Shown here piece by piece: positions 1 through 7,003 of a stretch of 56,451 bases of DNA (the first letter of the stretch is position 1; the number at the start of each line of letters is the position of its first letter). The notes under the pieces are model-generated. The model was given only the letters and a program-made list of their open reading frames with translations. It had not been told where the DNA came from and made no database searches. The position numbers and the translations under genes were made by a program. The DNA is from Bifidobacteriaceae bacterium. Its GTDB lineage: Bacteria; Actinomycetota; Actinomycetes; Actinomycetales; WQXJ01. The stretch spans positions 1 to 56,451 of the forward strand of contig JAITFE010000091.1 of the NCBI GenBank assembly GCA_031281585.1. The letters are read 5' to 3'.

Positions 1-139
1 TCTCGGCCAGAGCCACCAGCGATATGGCGCCCGGGTTCGCCCTTGTCAAGGATTCAAACAGTGCGTGCGCCCTTGGCGACTGTTCCGGGTCGTCATCGGT
101 CAAGTGCCGGACGATCACATTCGTGTCGAGCCCGATCAC
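1..139 (-). CDS. VapC-like PIN-domain ribonuclease toxin, 3' part cut by window edge
   Basis: Only the first 46 codons are in the window; the gene runs off the left edge. The reading begins VIGLDTNVIVRHLTDDDP and reaches the stretch AISLVALAE. This is the start of a PIN domain, with the first metal-binding Asp in LDTN and a later acidic residue near LALAE. PIN toxins of the VapC family are Mg-dependent RNases that cut tRNA, rRNA or mRNA and are neutralised by their partner antitoxin. The GTG start overlaps the TGA stop of the upstream AbrB-type gene (shared GTGA), the usual translational coupling of a vapBC pair. The RNA target cannot be told from this fragment. The family call is firm from the motif and the partner gene. 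Confidence 0.85.
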   Translation of the reverse strand, partial: MIGLDTNVIVRHLTDDDPEQSPRAHALFESLTRANPGAISLVALAE

Positions 140-381
140 AGCGCGGCGCTCGCAATGGCGCCATCCGCTATGGCACGGTCCATCTCCTCAAGTGAAACCG
201 GACGAGCGGGCTTGGGGAGCGCCCCGGCCAGGTCGGCTGCCCGGACCGTTCTGACGGAGATCAGGTAACCGCCATCCTGTTCGGTGAAATCGACCCTGCT
301 TCCGGCCTCCAAACCCAGCTTCTCCCGCACTGCGGCTGGGACTGTTATCTGGCCTTTCGTGGTCATGGTCGCTGTTGGCAC
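136..381 (-). CDS. AbrB/MazE-type antitoxin (VapB-like)
   Basis: An 81-residue protein with a SpoVT-AbrB swapped-hairpin DNA-binding domain: the stretch TTKGQITVPAAVREKLGL is the family signature, and a short acidic C-terminal tail follows that would bind the toxin. I take the GTG at 381 as the start because a GGGAGG box lies about 9 bases upstream. An ATG at 366 (MTTKGQ) is the alternative, and a longer reading from 468 adds sequence of no family likeness. The protein should neutralise the PIN toxin encoded immediately downstream and autorepress the operon. The gene is 102 bases downstream of the DUF2786 gene on the same strand, so it may have its own promoter. Confidence 0.85.
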   Translation of the reverse strand: MPTATMTTKGQITVPAAVREKLGLEAGSRVDFTEQDGGYLISVRTVRAADLAGALPKPARPVSLEEMDRAIADGAIASAAL

Positions 382-483
382 GGCAGCCACCTCCCTCCCT
401 TTCCGATTGTAAGGAGCACGCGGGCGCCGCACAAGCCGGCGCCGGCCCTCGCGCCCGCATTCGACCAATGAACGCGCCCCGAA

Positions 484-1281
484 TCAGGCCGGCAAGAGGT
501 CGAAACCCAGCGAAGCGCGGTCGCCGCTGGCCGCTCCGGCCTCCCAACCGGCCTGGGACATGCGAGCGGCCCGGATTTGCTCGGTGGAAGTGTCCATGTT
601 GCCCTCGACCCAGTTGGCCACCCGCTCCTGACGGCCGGTGAGAACCAACGCCTTCCCGGTCCCCGCCTGGGCCTGTTCCACCTCCGTCCGCGCCGCGTCC
701 AGACGGGCGGCGATCCGCGCGATGAACCCCTTGTAGAAGCCCCGCCGGTAGGCGGCGTAGCCGCGACTGGACAACCGCACGTCGGCGTCCAACCCGCGCG
801 CGGCGAGATCCGCCCTCACCTCGGCCTCCGCCTTGGCCAGAAGCCTGCGCCAGTCGCGGCGCAGGTCCGCCGCCATGACCGCTGCGAGCATGGCGAAGAG
901 CTGCTGCACCGCGGCGACCTCCGCCGCGAACCCCGCCAAAGTCGCGCTCCTGGCGATCGCACGGGATCCCCGGCGGGCGTACCCGTCGCGGTGGAAGAAG
1001 GCCAGGCACCCGTGGGCCCGCGCCACCGCCTCCAGCAACAGGAACAACTCGAACAGGCCGGCCTTGTCCCCCGGGAGGGCGACCAGCACCGTGGTCGGCT
1101 CCTCCGCCTGACCGCCGCCGGCCAGCTCCGCCTCATCCACCACCCATTGGAGCATCAACTTCGTGGCGCGCTCGGCGGCGAGGGCCGCCTCCGCCTCATG
1201 CGGCGAGTCGGACAACGCCATGAGGCGGGTGATTCGTTCAATGACGGCGGCACGCGAGGCCTGTTGGCTCATGTCTTTCAT
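484..1281 (-). CDS. DUF2786 domain protein
   Basis: A 265-residue protein of unknown function. Its N-terminal part (about residues 8-50) matches the DUF2786 pattern: an Ile/Leu-rich helix, the MALSDSPHEAEAALAAERA segment and a Lys/Leu helix. The rest is Ala/Arg-rich and predicted helical, with aromatic-rich patches (YAAYRRGFYKGFIARI) near residue 195. No catalytic motif is visible. I chose ATG 1281 (MKDMSQQ) because it directly precedes the family domain and has GGTGA upstream; a start at 1422 would add 47 residues of low-quality sequence. It follows the MoxR and DUF2201/VWA genes on the same strand with a 144-base gap, so it is probably the third member of that operon. DUF2786 proteins are often found on phages and mobile elements. 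Confidence 0.75.
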   Translation of the reverse strand: MKDMSQQASRAAVIERITRLMALSDSPHEAEAALAAERATKLMLQWVVDEAELAGGGQAEEPTTVLVALPGDKAGLFELFLLLEAVARAHGCLAFFHRDGYARRGSRAIARSATLAGFAAEVAAVQQLFAMLAAVMAADLRRDWRRLLAKAEAEVRADLAARGLDADVRLSSRGYAAYRRGFYKGFIARIAARLDAARTEVEQAQAGTGKALVLTGRQERVANWVEGNMDTSTEQIRAARMSQAGWEAGAASGDRASLGFDLLPA

Positions 1282-1425
1282 GATGTCACCAGGCTCTGAC
1301 AGCCTGCCTACCCCTGACGGCTGACGACCCGACTTCCCGGGTAGCCAGCGGCCGGACGCCGCCACCGGGGCTGGTGACCCGCCGGGGCCGCCCGAACGGC
1401 ATCGGCCAACTGCCAAAGCCAACGC

Positions 1426-3282
1426 TCAGGCGACACGGAAGACCGGGCCGGCCGGAGCGAAAGGCAACGAGGCACCCGCCGGAATCAGGTACGCGTGTTG
1501 GCGGGCGACCCGGAGACGGTCGCACGCGCCGTCCGTGATGATCAAGATGGGCCCGTCGGCGGGGAAGTCGGGGGCCTTCTCGAGAAACCGGACCGCCGGC
1601 TGGAGGACGGTGCCGCCCCGGCCCCGGATCCGGACCCGGCCGGCGATCTGGTCGACCGGGAGATAACCCGCGTCGTACCAGGTGGCGTCGCAGAACACCA
1701 CCCGCGCGGCCGGCACGTCCTTGGCGCCCGCGTAGGCCGCGATCGCTCCGAGGGCCTTGCCCAGCAGTTGGCGGGGCATGGATCCCGAGGTGTCCAGCAC
1801 CACGCCGAAGGTGCATTCCAACTCGGCCGACTCCGGAAAGAACCGGCCGGGCCGGATGATCCCCGGCGACGCGGCCTGCCTGCGGGAAGGACGCGCGTAG
1901 CTCCGCCGTGGCTCCGGCGACCGCACGTGGGTCTCGAACCAGCGCGCCAGCGCCACGTCCCAGCTGATGGGCGGCTGGTCGAGCACCCTGATCTCCTCAA
2001 CCAGGCCGCTCGGCAGCAGGCCCCGTCCGGACGCCTGGTGGTAGGCCAAACCGGTCGTCAGCGCCCGCCGGTAGAACTCGTCCAGGCCGATGCCGCCCAG
2101 TTGCTCGCCCGCGTGGGGCAGCGACTCACCCAGGATGTCGCCCACCGGCACGCCCCGCAGCGTGGCCAGCTTCCGGAACCGCCTGGCGTCGGTGGCGATC
2201 CGCTCGTAGACGGCCTCTGCCGACAGACCCCTCAACGCCGGGTCGTGCAGCGCCCCGTTCGGCATCTCGCCGATGCCGAGTTCCGCCAACCAGCCGTTGA
2301 CCACGTAGTCCGCCGCAACGTTCCACAGGTACGGGTCCCGTCCCAGCGCCCGCGCCCCGTGCCGCAGCCCCGCGTGCAGCATCTCATGCCCCAACACGAA
2401 CACCCATTCGCTGCGCGTTAGCCCGGCCAGCGGGTTGACGTAGATTTCCGCCACAGCCGGGCCCACCGCCGCGATCGAGATCTTCTCGCGGCGGCACAAG
2501 TCCGCGTCGGCAACCACGGCGAAGCCGGCCGCCAGGCCGCCCATCAGCGGAAACGATGACGTAAACCATCCCATCGCCACGTCCCACGGCTGTTTGCCCG
2601 GTCGGCCGGCCGCGTCTTGCACGATGCCGCCCGCCGCCTCGACCGCGCCGGTGACGGCCCGCGCCAACCCGGCCGCCAGCAGCCCGGAGATGCGCTTGCC
2701 TTCATCGCCTTCCGCGGCGATCACCAAACCAGTCACGTCTGGCAGGGTGCCGGCGGTCCCGCCGCCGGTGCACTCGGCGGGCAGACCGTCCGCCCGCCAG
2801 CAGGCGGCCAGCCGCGCCTCGTCTCCTGACGGGTCATTCGGCAGGTCGAACGGCGCCCGGCCGATGCCGAGCGCGGCCAACAGGCGGTTGACGGCCAGGC
2901 AGGCGGCCGCGTGATGGGCCGGATCGCGGGCGGGGCTGGCGGTCGTGGCCGGATCGCTATGGTTCATGCCCGCGTGCAACAGGAGGTGGGAAAACACCCA
3001 GCACCATTCTTCGGGACTGGCCAGACGGGTCGGGTGGTGCCGAATGCAGAATCTCGCGTTGTTTCGGCTCCAACGGGATTCCGACACTTCCAGCTTGGCC
3101 CAGAACGGCTGGGGGCCGCCGCGCCTGCTTACCCCTTTGCCACCAGTTGGCGCGGATGGCCCGTCGGCTTCCCACCTTCCGCCGGTCGCCGCCGGATCAG
3201 CCGCCGGCTCGAGCAAAGCAGCCACACCGTGGATCACCGCCCCTATGACGGCGTTGCTTCTCGCCAGGTCCAGGCCTTCCAT
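1426..3282 (-). CDS. DUF2201 metallopeptidase-like / VWA domain protein
   Basis: A 618-residue protein combining a putative metallopeptidase domain with a C-terminal VWA-like domain, the DUF2201 architecture. A zinc-protease-like helix LGHEMLHAGLRH places H299, E300 and H303, with a further His at 308 and a downstream WNVAADYVVN segment. The VWA part has a MIDAS-like DTSGS at about residues 497-501 and ends with an IITDGA strand. Such proteins pair with MoxR AAA ATPases, and a MoxR gene lies 87 bases upstream on the same strand. By analogy with RavA-ViaA the pair may remodel or load metal into a target complex; the target is unknown. ATG 3282 has GAGG 8 bases upstream; TTG 3342 is a weaker alternative because GGGGAG lies only 2 bases from it. 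Confidence 0.85.
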   Translation of the reverse strand: MEGLDLARSNAVIGAVIHGVAALLEPAADPAATGGRWEADGPSAPTGGKGVSRRGGPQPFWAKLEVSESRWSRNNARFCIRHHPTRLASPEEWCWVFSHLLLHAGMNHSDPATTASPARDPAHHAAACLAVNRLLAALGIGRAPFDLPNDPSGDEARLAACWRADGLPAECTGGGTAGTLPDVTGLVIAAEGDEGKRISGLLAAGLARAVTGAVEAAGGIVQDAAGRPGKQPWDVAMGWFTSSFPLMGGLAAGFAVVADADLCRREKISIAAVGPAVAEIYVNPLAGLTRSEWVFVLGHEMLHAGLRHGARALGRDPYLWNVAADYVVNGWLAELGIGEMPNGALHDPALRGLSAEAVYERIATDARRFRKLATLRGVPVGDILGESLPHAGEQLGGIGLDEFYRRALTTGLAYHQASGRGLLPSGLVEEIRVLDQPPISWDVALARWFETHVRSPEPRRSYARPSRRQAASPGIIRPGRFFPESAELECTFGVVLDTSGSMPRQLLGKALGAIAAYAGAKDVPAARVVFCDATWYDAGYLPVDQIAGRVRIRGRGGTVLQPAVRFLEKAPDFPADGPILIITDGACDRLRVARQHAYLIPAGASLPFAPAGPVFRVA

Positions 3283-3369
3283 CCGCGCTACCTCGGCGGC
3301 GCGTGACCGAGACGTCCTAGCCGCCGCCAACTCGCCGCCCAACGCTCCCCGGCAAGCGCCCTCTGACCG

Positions 3370-4449
3370 TCACGACCGGGCCTGGGCCAGACGCGGAAGG
3401 TCCCGCACCACTTCGACCAGGTACCAGGCCGGCAAGACCGGCTTTCCGTCCGAGTCGTTCGCCACCACCAATTGGGCCATTTCCAACGAGATCTCGGCCA
3501 GCGAGGTCAACATCGCCTTAGACCGGTGGGCGAACTGCTTGGCGGCGGCGGAGCCGCCGGCTTTTGTCGCCGGAAGCTGGCGGATCAACCGCTCGCGGAA
3601 GTTGTCCGCCAGGAAATAGAGCACGTCGCGGTCTTCAAGGCCGACCGGCCATCCGACCTCGCCCTTGATGATCGGCTCAAGTGAATGGCGGTTGCGGATC
3701 ACCTTGATCCAGGCTCGGAAGGCCGAACCGTGCTGGGCGGTCAGCAAACCGCCGGTCAGAACCTCCAGGGTGTGGTCGGACCAGTTGTCGTCCGGATAAG
3801 AGGCCAGACAGTCGGACAGGATATGCCAGGAGCGGGGAGTCGAAAACGGCTCTTGCGCCTTTGGCGCCGGCGACCACAGATGCCCTGGGCGCTCGGTCAA
3901 GTACTGGATGATCAGCGGGTGCAGCCCCTCGCGCGCCGCCCAGGCGAGCCAATCGGCCGGATCCGCCCGCAGGTGAACGTGGACCATCCGGTTGACCAGC
4001 GCGGACGCCATCGGGCGCGCTAACGCCGAATCCGTCGCGCGATTGCCCGCCCCGATCACCACAGAATCCTCCGGCAATTGGAGCTCCCCCAGCCGCCTGT
4101 CCAAAACCAGAGAGTACATCGCCTTCTGCACGTCCGGGGAGGAGGCGTTGAGTTCGTCGAGGAACAGGCAAAAGGGCTCGGTTTGGGCGATCGCCGTGGG
4201 CGGCGCGAAGCGCGAACGCGTCATTCCGTCATCGCCTTCGACCAGTTGCGGAACCCCGATCAAGTCCTCCGGCGCCAACTGGGTGCCGAGCAGAGTCTCA
4301 CAGGGCAGGCCAAGGTCTGCGGCGAAGCGGCGCACCAGCGCCGACTTGCCAATCCCAGGAGCGCCCCAGATGAACACGGGCCGGACGGTCGCCACATGAA
4401 GCAGCAGGTCCGGGAGCTCGGCCGGCGTCACCGTGATCGTTGAATCCAC
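3370..4449 (-). CDS. MoxR-family AAA+ ATPase
   Basis: A 359-residue AAA+ ATPase. Walker A is GAPGIGKS (residues 29-36), Walker B is LFLDELN (95-101), and a sensor-1-like stretch VVIGAGNRATDS follows, with an arginine-bearing NRMVHVHL segment after it. This spacing is that of MoxR/RavA ATPases, which act as oligomeric chaperones with VWA proteins. The start is GTG at 4449; upstream sequence shows only a weak TAGGG. The gene is followed by the DUF2201/VWA gene and then DUF2786, and preceded by a small membrane-anchored protein gene 36 bases away, so the four are likely co-transcribed. The C-terminal 150 residues are helical and should hold the oligomerisation lid. Family assignment is firm; the substrate is unknown. 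Confidence 0.92.
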   Translation of the reverse strand: MDSTITVTPAELPDLLLHVATVRPVFIWGAPGIGKSALVRRFAADLGLPCETLLGTQLAPEDLIGVPQLVEGDDGMTRSRFAPPTAIAQTEPFCLFLDELNASSPDVQKAMYSLVLDRRLGELQLPEDSVVIGAGNRATDSALARPMASALVNRMVHVHLRADPADWLAWAAREGLHPLIIQYLTERPGHLWSPAPKAQEPFSTPRSWHILSDCLASYPDDNWSDHTLEVLTGGLLTAQHGSAFRAWIKVIRNRHSLEPIIKGEVGWPVGLEDRDVLYFLADNFRERLIRQLPATKAGGSAAAKQFAHRSKAMLTSLAEISLEMAQLVVANDSDGKPVLPAWYLVEVVRDLPRLAQARS

Positions 4450-4485
4450 GAGTCCGCAACCCTACCGCCTGTGCTCTGCGGCGTG

Positions 4486-5109
4486 TCAAGAGCCCAGCCG
4501 CCGCCCATCCCAAATCGCGTTCGTCGCGCCCTTTGTGGCCCATTGTTCACGACTCTCGCCCGCCCTGGCCGACGCGGCCGGGCTCCGTGCCCCAGCGCCT
4601 TCGCGCCGTCCTTCCCCGGGGCCGTTCACCAGGTCGCCTGCGCCATTGGCGTCTTGCCGCGCCCACATTGGGGCGCCGGGCGCTCGCCAGGTCGCCGAGG
4701 CCATCGACATCAAGGCGGTGAGCCAGTTCGCCAACGGGCCTTCGTCCTCGCCGATCCACGGCGGGCGGGTCGAGCCCACCGTGCCGGTCGCCTGCGCGTG
4801 AAGCGTGGCCTGCTCTCGCGCGGTCGTGGAATAGGCCGGCCTGGGTCCGCGAGGGCCCTGCGGCCCGGCGCTTCGCCCGGCGTCCGGCAGTTGCGTGGCC
4901 TCCACAGCCGGCTGCCGATTCCGTGACGCCAAGACAACCACCCCGGCCGGCCCCAGAGTTAGCGCGACGCTCAAGAGCACAGTCGCCAACTTGCCGCGCC
5001 TGGCTGGCGTCTCAGGTCCGCGACCAGCGCCTCCACCGCTCGCGTGCGACCGCCGGTCAGCCCGGAGCCCACGCCGTCGAATGTCGGCCGCCATGTTTGC
5101 TGGTGCCAC
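4486..5109 (-). CDS. Hypothetical membrane-anchored protein
   Basis: A 207-residue protein I do not recognise. The first 40 residues are Arg-rich, then one hydrophobic segment (residues 41-61, LATVLLSVALTLGPAGVVVL) could span the membrane. The remainder is Pro/Gly/Ala-rich and of low complexity. The GTG start at 5109 has AAGGGG about 6 bases upstream, which supports a real gene. It lies 36 bases before the MoxR ATPase start on the same strand. A membrane partner for a MoxR/VWA pair would be plausible but is pure inference. The opposite strand and other frames offer nothing better. Confidence 0.5.
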   Translation of the reverse strand: MAPANMAADIRRRGLRADRRSHASGGGAGRGPETPARRGKLATVLLSVALTLGPAGVVVLASRNRQPAVEATQLPDAGRSAGPQGPRGPRPAYSTTAREQATLHAQATGTVGSTRPPWIGEDEGPLANWLTALMSMASATWRAPGAPMWARQDANGAGDLVNGPGEGRREGAGARSPAASARAGESREQWATKGATNAIWDGRRLGS

Positions 5110-5321
5110 AGCGCACCCCTTTCAGCCGCGCGCAGGCGAGGACGGCCCCTGCTGGGGACAGGTTTCCGCCGCTCCGGCTGCCTAGGCTGGGGCGACATTC
5201 CCACCCTACGGACCGGCGGCGCCCCGTTCCAAGGTGCGTTGGGCCCGGTGCCGGGGCGGTGTGACGCGCGAAGCCGGACCGCGCGGCGTGGCTCGGCGGA
5301 CGGCATCGGGCAACGTTGGCG

Positions 5322-6581
5322 CTACTGGCGGCCGCAGGGGCTGGGCTCCGGGCGGGGCGCGGGGGCGTGGCGGCGGCTCAGCCGGGCGCCGCTGAACGTG
5401 GCAACGCCCATCGCGGCGATGGCGCCGGCGCAAACCACCCAGTACCCAGAGTGCGCCCCGTGGCCGTCCACCACCCGGCCCGCGACCGCTGCACCGGCGG
5501 CCATGCCGACCCCCACCGCGGTCCCGATCCAAGTCAGGCCCTCGGTCAGGTTCTCGCGCGGGACCAGCGACTCGATCAGCGCGTTGCCGCCCACGAACGT
5601 GGGCCCAATGGCCAGGCCGAAACAGAATGACACGACTGCTATCGACCAGTAGTCCCGCGCCGCCAGGAACAACACGGCCGCGCCGGTCAGGGCGAACAGG
5701 CCGATGACGAACCGCCGGTGCAGCGGCGCGCGCCAACGCCGCGAGCCGTACCAGAGGGCTCCGCACAGCGCCGCGAACGAACCCGCGGCACCCACCGGGC
5801 CGGCGAGCGCCTTGTTGCCCAGCGACTCGCACATCGCCACCAAGGTGATGTTGTTGGCCCCGAACAGGAGGCCGACCCCGACGAACACAACCGCGACCAC
5901 CCACACGCCGCGCGACCGGATCGCGCTGCCGCTGTGCTCATGGCGCCGGGTGGGCGGCTCGGACCCCCGTGCGGACAGGAACAGCGGGCCGGCGAACGCC
6001 ATCAACGCGATCAGCGCGACCACGCCCGCCTCCGGGCGGACACCCATGACCGGCCAAGCCATCGTGGCGCACACCGTGGTGAAAGTAGGAGCGAAAATCC
6101 AGGCGACCTCGTCCAACACCGATTCCAGCGCGAAGGCGGTCTGGAGCCGGTCGCGCCTGGCGGGCGTGGCCGCCTTCCCGCCCAAGAGCAGATGGCTCCA
6201 CCGGGAGCGGGTCAGCGCCCCGACCGGGAAGCTCGTGAAGCCGGTCACGGTGGCGCACGCCACCAGGGCCGGCCAGGGTCCACTGAGGCGGGCCACAATT
6301 GTGAGCCCCGCCGCCGCGACCACAAACACCGCGATCAGCGGGTAGCCCACGCTGGCCTGCCCGAACCGGTCGATCAAGCGGCCGACTATAGGCGCGCCCA
6401 CCGCGAACGCGATCGTGTGCGCGGCCGTGACCACGCCCGCCAGCGCGTACTCGCCATAGAGCCCGCTGATCATCATTGTGATGCCGATCCCGACCATCGC
6501 CGCCGGGAAACGCACCATCAACCCCGCGACGACGAACCTCTTGGCGCCTTTGGTTCGCAGCGCGTCCAGGTATGACCGCAC
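5322..6581 (-). CDS. MFS transporter
   Basis: A 419-residue, strongly hydrophobic protein with about 12 predicted membrane helices in two halves, separated near residue 215 by a charged loop (ARGSEPPTRRHEHSG). The loop between helices 2 and 3 carries the MFS motif-A-like GRLIDRFGQ, and the second half has a short GRVVDGHGAHS loop. These features place it in the major facilitator superfamily, most like drug/metabolite proton antiporters. The substrate cannot be told. The GTG start at 6581 lacks a clear Shine-Dalgarno; TAGGCG sits 6 bases upstream, in the spacing seen for leaderless starts in this window. The last 20 residues are Arg/Pro-rich and cytoplasmic. Confidence 0.9.
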   Translation of the reverse strand: MRSYLDALRTKGAKRFVVAGLMVRFPAAMVGIGITMMISGLYGEYALAGVVTAAHTIAFAVGAPIVGRLIDRFGQASVGYPLIAVFVVAAAGLTIVARLSGPWPALVACATVTGFTSFPVGALTRSRWSHLLLGGKAATPARRDRLQTAFALESVLDEVAWIFAPTFTTVCATMAWPVMGVRPEAGVVALIALMAFAGPLFLSARGSEPPTRRHEHSGSAIRSRGVWVVAVVFVGVGLLFGANNITLVAMCESLGNKALAGPVGAAGSFAALCGALWYGSRRWRAPLHRRFVIGLFALTGAAVLFLAARDYWSIAVVSFCFGLAIGPTFVGGNALIESLVPRENLTEGLTWIGTAVGVGMAAGAAVAGRVVDGHGAHSGYWVVCAGAIAAMGVATFSGARLSRRHAPAPRPEPSPCGRQ

Positions 6582-6872
6582 GGCCGGCGCCTAGCCTTGG
6601 CGCCGCGGCCGCACAGCGCGTGCCGCCTCGTAAAGGGAGGACATGGGGGCTCCTGGTCGGGTTGTGGCGGTCCGGGACGATCGCGCCAGACAGCCTACCG
6701 CTTGGCCTGGGGGCGGCGGCCCGGGGTTCGGGCCCAAAGGGCTGCGTGCCGCCGCCGGAGCGGAATGTGCGAGATTTGTTTGCCCAAATCGGAATAGCAG
6801 CCCCGGCGGCGGTGTTGGAAAAGGTGTGCGCACACGTTCGCCGGACGGGAAGGGCGGCCCGGAAGGTGAACC
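6582..6872. other. Intergenic stretch upstream of the MFS gene
   Basis: Between the MFS start and the terminator of the giant gene I see no convincing coding sequence in any frame: all open frames lack Shine-Dalgarno sequences and family likeness. It should hold the promoter of the minus-strand MFS gene. No clear -35/-10 pair was found. Confidence 0.5.
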
Positions 6873-6909
6873 AAAAAGGGGCGGTCCCAGTTAATTCTGG
6901 GGCCGCCCC
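6873..6909 (-). terminator. Intrinsic terminator of the giant surface-protein gene
   Basis: On the minus strand this is a 13-bp stem (GGGGCGGCCCCAG against CTGGGACCGCCCC, one G-T pair) with a 6-base AT-rich loop, directly followed by five T residues (6877-6873). It lies about 95 bases after the stop of the 6418-codon gene and is a textbook Rho-independent terminator. Confidence 0.85.
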
Positions 6910-6924
6910 GCTTTCATTCTTGCT

Positions 6925-6961
6925 CCCGCCCGCGGCCAGGGGAAACCTGGCCGCGGGCGGG
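6925..6961. repeat. Perfect 16-bp hairpin between giant gene and terminator
   Basis: CCCGCCCGCGGCCAGG, loop GGAAA, then the exact reverse complement. It has no U-tract. It lies between the giant gene's stop and the intrinsic terminator, so it may block 3' exonucleases or aid termination. Confidence 0.7.
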
Positions 6962-6969
6962 ATCCACCG

Positions 6970-6997
6970 GCGCCGGGGGTGGCGACTCCCCCGGCGC
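6970..6997. repeat. Perfect 10-bp hairpin just after the giant gene
   Basis: GCGCCGGGGG, an 8-base loop, then CCCCCGGCGC. It begins 7 bases after the stop codon of the giant gene on the minus strand. It is the first of three consecutive hairpins at the 3' end of that transcript. Confidence 0.65.
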
Positions 6998-7003
6998 ACC
7001 CAA

